DNA of 11,863 nt from Actinomycetota bacterium (GTDB lineage: Bacteria; Actinomycetota; Actinomycetes; S36-B12), in the NCBI GenBank assembly GCA_016870425.1, contig VGBQ01000063.1, positions 1-11,863 on the forward strand. The letters are read 5' to 3'. Below, one piece after another: positions 6,108 through 11,863 of the stretch. The notes beneath the pieces are model-generated. The model ran no database searches, was not told the origin of the DNA, and worked only from the letters and a program-made list of their open reading frames with translations. Within the stretch, counting starts at the first letter, position 1, and each line of letters starts with the position of its first letter. Position numbers and translations under genes: made by a program.

Positions 6108-6129
6108 GCCTTTACGACAACGTTGTCAA
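6101..6129 (-). promoter_or_regulatory. Candidate promoter of the LacI-family gene
   Basis: On the - strand TTGACA (6129-6124, a perfect -35) and TTCTAT (6106-6101, three of six to -10) are 17 bases apart. The -35 box overlaps the right half of the operator, so the repressor should control its own gene. The -10 region coincides with that of the opposing transporter promoter, so the two polymerases would compete. Confidence 0.5.
6116..6127. promoter_or_regulatory. LacI-type operator palindrome
   Basis: GACAACGTTGTC is a perfect 12-bp palindrome with the central CG step typical of LacI/GalR operators, lying between the divergent regulator and transporter genes. It overlaps the regulator's -35 and the expected transcription start of the transporter. 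Binding by the adjacent regulator is inference from family behaviour and position. Confidence 0.85.
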
Positions 6130-6207
6130 GATCTCGGCCTCGGAACGATTGAGTAACGGGCGGCACGACCGTCTTGCGCTCCGGGCCACATCGCGACAGG
6201 TTGCGTA

Positions 6208-6252
6208 GACCCCCGGGGTCGCCCGACCCCCAATGAAGAGGAGTTTCTTCAT
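6208..6252 (+). promoter_or_regulatory. Structured leader over the binding-protein ribosome site
   Basis: GGGGTC (6215-6220) can pair with the upstream GACCCC (6208-6213) or, better for a hairpin, with GACCCC downstream (6225-6230, loop GCCC). As DNA, GGGGTCG-CC-CGACCCC (6215-6230) is a 7-bp inverted repeat. Right after it ATGAAGA (6233-6239) pairs with TCTTCAT (6246-6252), holding the Shine-Dalgarno core GGAG in a six-base loop and the start codon in the stem. These may set translation efficiency or mRNA stability of the highly expressed binding protein. Confidence 0.45.
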
Positions 6253-7426
6253 GGCACGTGCATTCACAGGCCGGCGCCTCGCCTACGTGGCGTCCGCCGG
6301 CGTGCTGGCACTGGGCCTCGCCGCTTGCGGTGGATCCAGTGACAGTGGCTCGTCCAGCTCGGCTCCGGCTCCTGAGTCCTCCAGCGCTGCACCGGAGTCC
6401 TCGTCGGCCGAGCCCGCACCGGCTCCGGCCGATCCCGTCAAGGTCACCCTGATCACCAAGGACTCGACCAACCCGTTCTTCGTCGCCATGCAGGAAGGCG
6501 CGAAGGAGGCCGCTGCGGCGTCCGGCGTGGAGCTGACTGTCGGCTCCGGCTCTGCCGAGGGTGACGACGCGGGCCAGATCGCCCTGATCGAGCAGGCCAT
6601 CGCACGGGGTGATGCCGGCATCCTGATCACGCCGATCTCGGTCAACGTCAACGCAGCGATCGAGCAGGCACGCGCCGCGGGCCTCTACGTCATCGCACTG
6701 GACACCCCGACCGATCCGCCGGACGTGGTCGACATCACCTTCGCGACGGACAACTGCCTCGCGGGTGAGGCCATCGGCCAGTGGGCCGCAGGCTGGCTCA
6801 ACGGCGACAAGGCCACCATCGCTCGCCTGGTCATCTTCAACGACCGCATGGTGTCCGTGGACTACTGCCGTGACAACGGCTTCCTCAAGGGCATGGGCAT
6901 CGACGTCGTCGACGGCACGATCATGGGCGACGAGGCCGAGACGGGCACGTACTCCACCGGTGCCGGTGGCGACTACGAGATCGTCTGCCTCGAGGCCACG
7001 GGTGCCAACCAGGAGGGTGGCCGCACGGGCATGGAGAAGTGCCTCGCTGCCAACTCCGACATCAACGTCGTGTACACGATCAACGAGCCGACCGCCTTCG
7101 GTGCCGCTGAGGCACTCAAGGGCGCTGGCAAGAAGATCGGCGAGGACGTCATCATCGTCTCGGTCGACGGCGGTCTCGCCGGCGTCGAGGCTGTGAAGGC
7201 GGGCGAGATCCAGGCCACCTCGCAGCAGTACCCGCTGCTCATGGCGAAGCTCGGCGTCGAGGCCATCAAGGCCATCGCCGACGGCGGCGCCCCGCCGTCG
7301 CCCACCTCGGCTAACGGCGAGTTCTTCGACACCGGTGTGAAGCTCTGCACCGAGACGCCGCAGGACACCGTCACCGCTGCCGAGCAGTGGACGGCACAGC
7401 AGTGCATCGACAACGCCTGGGGCTGA
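6251..7426 (+). CDS. CUT2-type sugar ABC transporter, substrate-binding lipoprotein (FrcB/RbsB-like)
   Basis: A 391-residue lipoprotein. The signal peptide ends in the lipobox L23-A-A-C26, so C26 is lipid-anchored after cleavage. A flexible Ser/Pro/Ala/Glu linker (27-58) follows, then a type I sugar-binding domain: VTLITKDSTNPFFVAMQEGAK, GILITPISVNVNAAIEQA, YVIALDTPTD and VIIVSVDGG match the ribose/fructose binding class. Six cysteines (169, 206, 246, 264, 366, 385) remain in the mature part, an even number that could form disulfides. The ATG at 6251 is preferred over one at 6233 because AAGAGGAG (6236-6243) stands seven bases before it. It captures the sugar outside the membrane for the permease and ATPase encoded next. 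The fructose-type assignment rests on the operon shape; inositol is an alternative. Confidence 0.92.
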   Translation: MARAFTGRRLAYVASAGVLALGLAACGGSSDSGSSSSAPAPESSSAAPESSSAEPAPAPADPVKVTLITKDSTNPFFVAMQEGAKEAAAASGVELTVGSGSAEGDDAGQIALIEQAIARGDAGILITPISVNVNAAIEQARAAGLYVIALDTPTDPPDVVDITFATDNCLAGEAIGQWAAGWLNGDKATIARLVIFNDRMVSVDYCRDNGFLKGMGIDVVDGTIMGDEAETGTYSTGAGGDYEIVCLEATGANQEGGRTGMEKCLAANSDINVVYTINEPTAFGAAEALKGAGKKIGEDVIIVSVDGGLAGVEAVKAGEIQATSQQYPLLMAKLGVEAIKAIADGGAPPSPTSANGEFFDTGVKLCTETPQDTVTAAEQWTAQQCIDNAWG

Positions 7427-7449
7427 TCGGTCCTAGGTAGCACGTAGGG

Positions 7450-7492
7450 AGTGCGGGGCGGCTTTTCCTCAAAGCCGCCCCGCACTTTCCTT
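7450..7492 (+). terminator. Strong hairpin between binding-protein and permease genes
   Basis: A perfect 16-bp stem joins 7450-7465 (AGTGCGGGGCGGCTTT) to 7471-7486 (AAAGCCGCCCCGCACT) with the loop TCCTC, followed by the T-rich TTTCCTT. It looks like a partial intrinsic terminator or an mRNA 3'-end stabiliser. In such operons it typically yields more binding protein than permease and ATPase. No good internal promoter for the permease is seen after it. Confidence 0.85.
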
Positions 7493-7536
7493 GTGAGGCT
7501 ACGCTCCCTCTCACGCACGATTGACCGGAGGTTGAT

Positions 7537-8610
7537 GTGAGTTCTACGGCCCCCACCACGGCGGCGGACGAGTTCGCCGACAAGGCATCGACGATGCAGA
7601 AGGTGCAGTCCTCCCTGCACCGTTACCCCTGGCTGAGTCCGCTCTTCGTCCTTGCGCTTCTGCTGGTCATCTTCGGCGTCCTCGGGCTCGTCATGGGCGT
7701 CGGAGATCTCGAGAACTTCTTCAAGCCCGGCACCATCTCGCTGATGCTGCAGCAGACCGTGATCGTCGGCACGCTGGCCATCGCTCAGACCATCGTCATC
7801 CTCACGGCCGGCATCGACCTGAGCATCGGCGCGATCATGGTCTTCGCCCAGATGTTCATGGCCAACCTGGCCGTCTACACCACCGCGTCCAACGTCACCT
7901 TCATGGCCGGGCAGAACCCCGTGCTCGCCGTCTTCATCGGACTGATCGTGGCGACACTCGCGGGTGGCCTCAACGGCTTCCTCATAGTCAGATTCAACCT
8001 GCCCCCCTTCATCGTCACCCTGGGCACGCTGAGCATCTTCACCGCTCTCACGCTCATCCTCTTCAAGGCCCGCACCATCCAGGGCAAGGAGATGCCCGAC
8101 TTCATGCTGCTCATGAGCACGAAGTTCGAGCTCGGGCCGCTGACCTTCACACTCGGCCTCATCGTCATGCTCCTGCTCTACGTGCTCTTCGCGTACATCC
8201 TCCGCGGCACAGCCTGGGGCACGCACGTATACGCCGTGGGTGATGATCCGGTCGCCGCCGAGCTCTCCGGCATCAACGTCAAGCGCGTGCTCTTCAGCGT
8301 CTACGTCGTCGCCGGCGTGGTCATCGGCGTCGCCGCATGGATCACCATTGGCCGCACCGCCGCTGCAAGTCCCAACGTCGCACCCGAGATCAACCTGGAG
8401 ACGATCACCGCTGTCGTGATCGGCGGCACCTCGCTCTTCGGCGGACGCGGCCGCCTCCTGGGCACCCTGCTCGGCACATTCATCATCGTCGTACTCGACT
8501 TCGGCCTGTCGCTGGCCGGCCTTGACCAGGCCTATCGCGTGCTCGCGATCGGTGTCCTCGTCATTGCCGCCGTCGCCGTCGACCAGTGGATTCGGAAGGT
8601 GAAGGCATGA
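7537..8610 (+). CDS. CUT2-type sugar ABC transporter permease (FrcC/RbsC-like)
   Basis: A 357-residue membrane protein with about eight to ten hydrophobic helices. Family signatures include QTIVILTAGIDLSIGAIM, NGFLIVRFNLPPFIVTLGTL, the cytoplasmic AVGDDPVAAELSGINVKRV, and ITAVVIGGTSLFGGRGRLLG, which contacts the ATPase. It forms the sugar channel, probably as a dimer, through the cytoplasmic membrane. The GTG start at 7537 is chosen because GGAGG (7527-7531) lies five bases ahead, and an ATG at 7535 in another frame meets TGA at once. The stop TGA overlaps the next gene's ATG (ATGA), so permease and ATPase are translated in step. Confidence 0.95.
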   Translation: MSSTAPTTAADEFADKASTMQKVQSSLHRYPWLSPLFVLALLLVIFGVLGLVMGVGDLENFFKPGTISLMLQQTVIVGTLAIAQTIVILTAGIDLSIGAIMVFAQMFMANLAVYTTASNVTFMAGQNPVLAVFIGLIVATLAGGLNGFLIVRFNLPPFIVTLGTLSIFTALTLILFKARTIQGKEMPDFMLLMSTKFELGPLTFTLGLIVMLLLYVLFAYILRGTAWGTHVYAVGDDPVAAELSGINVKRVLFSVYVVAGVVIGVAAWITIGRTAAASPNVAPEINLETITAVVIGGTSLFGGRGRLLGTLLGTFIIVVLDFGLSLAGLDQAYRVLAIGVLVIAAVAVDQWIRKVKA

Positions 8611-9413
8611 CCGCAACGACCACCACGCAGCCCATCGTCCAGGCCAAGGACCTCAGCAAGTCCTTCGGTCGCGTCGTCGGCCTCGCGGACTGCAGCTTCG
8701 AGCTCTACCCCGGCGAGGTGCTCGCGGTGGTGGGCGACAACGGCGCGGGCAAGTCGACGCTCATCAAGTGCCTCTCCGGTGCTCTCTCGCCCGACTCGGG
8801 GGAGATGTACATCGATGGCGAGGCGGTGACCTTCAAGTCGACCAATGACTCCCGCGCCAAGGGTGTCGAGACCGTCTACCAGACCCTGGCGGTTGCACCC
8901 GTGCTGGACATCTCCGAAAACCTCTACCTGGGCCGCGAGATTCGCAAGAAGGGCATCCTGGGCAAGGTCTTCCGGAGCCTGGACAAGAAGAAGATGCGCG
9001 CGGAAGCCACGCAGAGCCTCAATGACCTCGGCGTGCTCACCGTGCAGAGCATCACCCAGTCGGTCGAGACCCTCTCCGGTGGCCAGCGCCAGGCCGTCGC
9101 CGTGGCTCGCGCTGGGGCCTTCGGCAGCAAGGTCGTCATCCTCGACGAGCCCACGGCAGCCCTCGGAGTCAACGAGTCCGCACGCGTGCTCAAGCTCATC
9201 AAGGACCTGCGCGAGCGTGGGATGAGCATCATCCTCATCTCCCACAACATGCCCCAGGTCTTCGATGTTGCCGACCGCATCCACGTGCAGCGCCTGGGTC
9301 GTCGCGCTGCCGTGGTGACTCCGCAGTCGCACCAGATGAATGAGGTCGTGGCCATCATGACCGGCGCGATGACGGTGCCGGAGGCCGAGCAGCAGTTGAC
9401 GCCTGTCCGCTAG
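8607..9413 (+). CDS. Sugar ABC transporter ATP-binding protein, single-domain (FrcA-like)
   Basis: A 268-residue ATPase with one nucleotide-binding domain. Walker A is G43-DNGAGK49-ST, the Q-loop Q92, the signature LSGGQ 146-150, Walker B VVILD170-E171, and the switch histidine H203. All catalytic residues are intact. Most CUT2 transporters have a fused double ATPase of about 500 residues; a half-length subunit with the tail HVQRLGRRAAVV...IMTGA is characteristic of the FrcA fructose-type subgroup. Two copies would power the permease dimer. ATG 8607 overlaps the permease stop by four bases; an earlier in-frame GTG (8586) lies inside the permease and is less likely. The gene ends on the last base before the opposing dehydrogenase gene begins. 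Confidence 0.95.
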   Translation: MTATTTTQPIVQAKDLSKSFGRVVGLADCSFELYPGEVLAVVGDNGAGKSTLIKCLSGALSPDSGEMYIDGEAVTFKSTNDSRAKGVETVYQTLAVAPVLDISENLYLGREIRKKGILGKVFRSLDKKKMRAEATQSLNDLGVLTVQSITQSVETLSGGQRQAVAVARAGAFGSKVVILDEPTAALGVNESARVLKLIKDLRERGMSIILISHNMPQVFDVADRIHVQRLGRRAAVVTPQSHQMNEVVAIMTGAMTVPEAEQQLTPVR

Positions 9414-9420
9414 TCAGCGG
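9407..9420. repeat. Small inverted repeat at the convergent gene junction
   Basis: CCGCT (9407-9411) and AGCGG (9416-9420) are perfect 5-bp inverted arms around the loop AGTC. The stop codons of both convergent genes (TAG 9411-9413 on +, TGA 9416-9414 on -) fall on this loop. No T-run follows in either direction, so it is at best a weak terminator. Confidence 0.4.
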
Positions 9421-10406
9421 TAGAGGGCGGGCACCTCGGGCGTCTCGATCGCCTGCGGACCGGCCGTGACGGCAGTGACAGCCGCGTTGGCGGTGATCGT
9501 GGCGAGGAGGCCATCCCATGCCGTCGCGCCGCTGGTGCGACCTCGCTGGGTGGCATCGACCCAGGCCTGGAGTTGACGGCGGTAGGCGTCGGCGAATCGG
9601 CCCAGCCAGAGAGCGGGCACGTCATGCCCGATCGCTCGCCCCGAGCGGCGCGTGAGGAATGCGCCGTCGCCCATCTCCACTGTGCCGTCGCTGCCCACGA
9701 CCTCGCAGCGCACCTCGTAGCCATAGGCGGCATTGATGAAGGCTTCGATCTCGACGATGACTCCCCCGCGCGTGATGAGCAACACGAGGACGGGATCGAG
9801 CTGACCCTCGGGTGTGCGCGGGCCTGGACGGCCGGCGACCACCTGCACGGTGGCGTAGTCGTCGTCGAGCAGCCACCGATTGATGTCAAACTCGTGGATC
9901 GCCATGTTGGTCATCGTCATGGAGGTGGCCAGTCCGTAGGGCGCCGCCTCATTGCGGTGCACGTTGTGCACGATCAGGGCATGGCCGATCCCGGGGAGCG
10001 ACTCCTTCAGCGCGGCATAGCCCGGGTCGAATCGGCGCATGAAGCCCACGGAGATCAGCCGGAGACCGAGGTCGACCTCGGCATCGACCACCGCCTGCGC
10101 GTCGGCGACGGTCGGCGCCAGTGGCTTCTCGCAGAGCACGGGCCGCTGGGCGTCCAGGCAGAGCAGGGCCTGCTCCGCGTGCCGGTCATCGGGTGAGGCG
10201 ATGACGACGGCGTCACTCGAGGCGATGAGTTGCTCGACATTCGGGGCGACGTTCGCTCCGAGTTCATCTGCCAGCTGAGTCGATCGGGCGGGGTCCGCGT
10301 CGTAGACCCAGGCCACCTCGGCCCCCGAGATTTCGCGTGCGAGTGAGCGGGCGTGCGCGGTGCCGATGTTGCCGGTGCCGATGACTCCGATGCGCAGGGG
10401 ATCCAC
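9414..10406 (-). CDS. Inositol 2-dehydrogenase-like Gfo/Idh/MocA oxidoreductase
   Basis: A 330-residue NAD(P)-dependent dehydrogenase from GTG 10406. The nucleotide-binding G10-T-G12-N-I-G15 is followed by the conserved E93-K94-P of the active site, GFMRRFDPGY, HNVHRN, IHEFDINRWLL (H171, D174), and the long FINAAYGYEVRCEVVGSDGTVEM block. These match bacterial myo-inositol 2-dehydrogenase (IolG), which oxidises inositol to 2-keto-inositol. I cannot fix the catalytic acid/histidine pair by eye, so other polyol or sugar substrates are possible. A TTG at 10418 gives four more residues, but TTGAAT at 10418-10413 could instead be a -10 box six bases before the GTG. It is convergent with the transporter and may act on the imported compound. 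Confidence 0.88.
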   Translation of the reverse strand: MDPLRIGVIGTGNIGTAHARSLAREISGAEVAWVYDADPARSTQLADELGANVAPNVEQLIASSDAVVIASPDDRHAEQALLCLDAQRPVLCEKPLAPTVADAQAVVDAEVDLGLRLISVGFMRRFDPGYAALKESLPGIGHALIVHNVHRNEAAPYGLATSMTMTNMAIHEFDINRWLLDDDYATVQVVAGRPGPRTPEGQLDPVLVLLITRGGVIVEIEAFINAAYGYEVRCEVVGSDGTVEMGDGAFLTRRSGRAIGHDVPALWLGRFADAYRRQLQAWVDATQRGRTSGATAWDGLLATITANAAVTAVTAGPQAIETPEVPALYR

Positions 10407-10453
10407 GCGCGCATTCAAGCAGCGCGGGGCGCGCCTCGCGGGATGGGGGCGCC

Positions 10454-10459
10454 TACGAT
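10454..10459 (+). promoter_or_regulatory. Leaderless -10 box of the solute-binding protein gene
   Basis: TACGAT fits TAnnnT and is followed by six bases (CTGTCT) and the ATG at 10466, so the mRNA probably begins at the start codon. No Shine-Dalgarno and no -35 are visible. Confidence 0.65.
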
Positions 10460-10465
10460 CTGTCT

Positions 10466-11677
10466 ATGCGCCGTGTGCCGATCGCCCTCCTGGCCCTGCT
10501 TGCGGCCACCGGAGGGACTCTGCCGAGCACGGTGCAGGCAAGCGTGCCGCGTGATCAGGCAAGCGTGCCGCGTGATGTCGCATCGGTGCTGACGCTGGGC
10601 ACGGTGCTGCCCGACACCGGCACACTGGCCGCCTACGGGCCGGCGACCCAGGCCGCGGTGCGACTGGCGGTTGCGGATGCCAACTCAGCCGGCGGCGTGC
10701 TGGGCTCCGACGTGGTCTTGCGTCCGGGCAACTCCGGTGGAGTGGGAGGGTCGGCCTTTGCCAAGACCCTCGCCCGACTGGCCGATGCTCAAGCGGTGAT
10801 CGGTCCGCTCTCGTCGGCGCTTGTGCTTGAGAACCGACCCGCCGTCGCCGGCCGCACTCTCATCTCGCCCGCGGCCACCAGCCCGCGCCTGTCCGGCGTG
10901 CTGGCGCGCACCGTGCCCGTGGAGTCCCAGGCCGGCCCCATGCTCGCGACGCTGGCGAAGCGTCGCGGAGCTGTCCGCCTGGTGGTGGTGGGCCCACGGG
11001 AGCAGCGCCCGTTGATCGACGCGACCCTCGATCATGCTGCTGTCCTCGGGCTCTCGGCGACTGCGGTGGAATTCACGTCGCGGCAGAGCATGGCGAGTAT
11101 CGCCGGCCGCATCGTGCGCACCAGCGCCGATGCGATGCTCCTCGCATCGGGAGCCGAGACCACCGGGATCCTGCGCGAGCTCTTGCGCCGCGGGATGCCG
11201 GCACAGATCCTGCTCACCCCTGACGCCGTCGACGGTGTTGATGCGCGCCAACTGCGCCGCGGCACGCTCAACGGGGCATTGGCAGTCGAACTCGACGTGC
11301 GCGTGCCCCGTGCCCTGGCGTCGCGCGTCGCGGCCATGGTGCCCGGAGCCCGCCAGACGGCGTACTCCGCTCAGGCCTATGACGCGGCCGCCCTTGCAAT
11401 CCTCGCCGCCGAAGCGTCGGGTCGCTGGCTGGGCGAGATCACCTCGGAGGGGGTGCGCGCGGCACTGCCCGATGTCGCGAATGTCGGCGTGGAGTGCGAC
11501 ACCCTGGCGCGCTGCCTCCGGCTCATCGGTCGGGGGGTCGACATTGACTACGTCGGGTACGCCGGTCCCTACGCCTTGGGGTCGGACGGCGACCCGGGCA
11601 TGGGCCGCTATCTGGTGCGGACCTTCGGGTCGAGCAACAAGCCCGGCTCGGCGGCGCGTCCGGTCACCTATCCGTGA
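10466..11677 (+). CDS. Secreted type I periplasmic-binding protein (Leu/Ile/Val-binding class)
   Basis: A 403-residue exported protein. The signal peptide (residues about 1-25, IALLALLAATGG then VQA) has no lipobox cysteine, so the protein is probably released rather than lipid-anchored. The domain that follows matches LivJ-like binding proteins: TLGTVLPDTGTLAAYGPATQ, AAVRLAVADANSAGGVLG, AVIGPLSSA, TLISPAATSP, then RTSADAMLLASGA and AQAYDAAALAILA. The pair C341/C348 (ECDTLARC) may form a disulfide. Family members bind amino acids, amides or similar small molecules. No permease or ATPase of that class is nearby, so it may serve a distant transporter or act as a sensor. A tandem 7-residue duplication sits at the signal cleavage region. 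Confidence 0.85.
   Translation: MRRVPIALLALLAATGGTLPSTVQASVPRDQASVPRDVASVLTLGTVLPDTGTLAAYGPATQAAVRLAVADANSAGGVLGSDVVLRPGNSGGVGGSAFAKTLARLADAQAVIGPLSSALVLENRPAVAGRTLISPAATSPRLSGVLARTVPVESQAGPMLATLAKRRGAVRLVVVGPREQRPLIDATLDHAAVLGLSATAVEFTSRQSMASIAGRIVRTSADAMLLASGAETTGILRELLRRGMPAQILLTPDAVDGVDARQLRRGTLNGALAVELDVRVPRALASRVAAMVPGARQTAYSAQAYDAAALAILAAEASGRWLGEITSEGVRAALPDVANVGVECDTLARCLRLIGRGVDIDYVGYAGPYALGSDGDPGMGRYLVRTFGSSNKPGSAARPVTYP
10535..10576 (+). repeat. Perfect 21-bp tandem duplication at the signal-peptide junction
   Basis: The 21 bases at 10535-10555 are repeated without change at 10556-10576, in frame, giving QASVPRD twice (residues 24-30 and 31-37) immediately around the predicted signal peptidase site (VQA, residues 23-25). 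The identity of the copies points to a recent slippage event. It lengthens the mature N-terminus by seven residues without breaking the frame. Confidence 0.9.
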
Positions 11678-11694
11678 CGGTGCCGCGCTCTCCG

Positions 11695-11863
11695 CTAGGG
11701 AAGCATGCCGGCGCGCTGGGCCATGCGGTACATATCCGTCTTGGTCGGTAGCGGGGTGCCGGCCTTGCGCGCCTTCGCACGCACACGCTTGATGTACTCC
11801 TCGGCCGTGGTCCGCGAGACATTCATGCGGCGGGCGACGGACTCCATCTTCAGCCCCGAGGCA
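11695..11863 (-). CDS. LuxR-type helix-turn-helix regulator, C-terminal end (partial)
   Basis: The last 55 residues of a gene that runs in from beyond the right edge and ends at TAG (11697-11695). ASGLKMESVARRMNVSRTTAEEYIKRVRAKAR matches the LuxR-type DNA-binding fold: the first helix carries 'VA.rm.vS', and the recognition helix carries 'TTAEEYIKRVRAK'. It is followed by GTPLPTKTDMYRMAQRAGML, a tail often seen in actinobacterial response regulators of this type. It would bind DNA as a dimer. Whether a receiver domain precedes it cannot be seen. Only 17 bases separate it from the end of the opposing binding-protein gene. Confidence 0.85.
   Translation of the reverse strand, partial: ASGLKMESVARRMNVSRTTAEEYIKRVRAKARKAGTPLPTKTDMYRMAQRAGMLP

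Noticed and set aside
5135..6166. Open frame of 343 codons on the - strand overlapping the LacI-type gene
   Set aside because: It is the shifted frame of the regulator, rich in Arg/Pro/His, with no motif.
7493..7536. Separate promoter for the permease (TACGCT at 7500-7505)
   Set aside because: No -35 at a suitable distance, and the gene has a good Shine-Dalgarno with a leader, so the box alone is not persuasive.
6973..8616. Very long open frame on the - strand (547 codons) across the transporter genes
   Set aside because: It lies antisense to two well-supported genes; the product is a low-complexity Asp/Glu/His/Arg-rich string, as expected from the reverse frame of GC-rich coding DNA.
1..11863. 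Mobile elements, CRISPR arrays, tRNA/rRNA genes, phage genes
   Set aside because: I looked for transposase motifs, regularly spaced repeats and conserved RNA cores on both strands and saw none.

Overview
The window is GC-rich bacterial DNA that looks like an actinomycete (Actinomycetota). The grounds are strong G/C bias at third codon positions, frequent GTG/TTG starts, a cytochrome P450 gene, and several genes that appear leaderless, with a TAnnnT -10 box exactly six bases before the start codon. I cannot name the genus. All genes read as ordinary accessory or metabolic genes. I see no insertion sequence, phage gene, CRISPR array, tRNA or rRNA.

Layout. (1) 3-1908, + strand: the C-terminal part of an APC-type amino acid/polyamine permease, cut by the window edge, followed after 4 bases by a complete cytochrome P450. 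(2) 1905-2588: a compact toxin-antitoxin operon (Phd/YefM-type antitoxin, VapC-like PIN toxin). Its palindromic operator overlaps the P450 stop codon, its mRNA is probably leaderless, and a hairpin follows the toxin. (3) 2559-3513: a long gene-free leader holding a clear SAM-I (S-box) riboswitch, then a single OsmC-family gene. (4) 3517-4922: a long hairpin between convergent genes, then a secreted matrixin-like zinc metalloprotease on the - strand. (5) 4984-9413: a divergent unit with a LacI-family repressor on the - strand and a three-gene CUT2 sugar ABC transporter on the + strand (lipoprotein binding protein, permease, single-domain ATPase). The shared control region has a perfect 12-bp LacI-type palindrome, GACAACGTTGTC. 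The gene order and half-length ATPase resemble FrcBCA (fructose-type) transporters. (6) 9414-10406, - strand: an inositol 2-dehydrogenase-like Gfo/Idh oxidoreductase that ends exactly where the transporter ATPase ends. (7) 10466-11677, + strand: a secreted type I periplasmic-binding protein of the Leu/Ile/Val class with no permease beside it. (8) 11695 to the right edge, - strand: the C-terminal end of a LuxR-type DNA-binding regulator.

How the parts may work together. The LacI regulator very likely represses both itself and the transporter through the shared palindrome. The dehydrogenase next door hints that the imported sugar or polyol may be inositol-like, though the transporter itself looks closer to the fructose type. 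A strong hairpin after the binding-protein gene would give more binding protein than membrane components. The OsmC gene should respond to S-adenosylmethionine, tying it to sulfur metabolism.

I did not find a convincing new multi-gene system. The most interesting signals are regulatory: the riboswitch-controlled OsmC gene with a possible alternative helix, the repeated leaderless promoter architecture, the toxin-antitoxin operator, nested inverted repeats at the metalloprotease promoter, and structured leaders in front of the sugar-binding protein.
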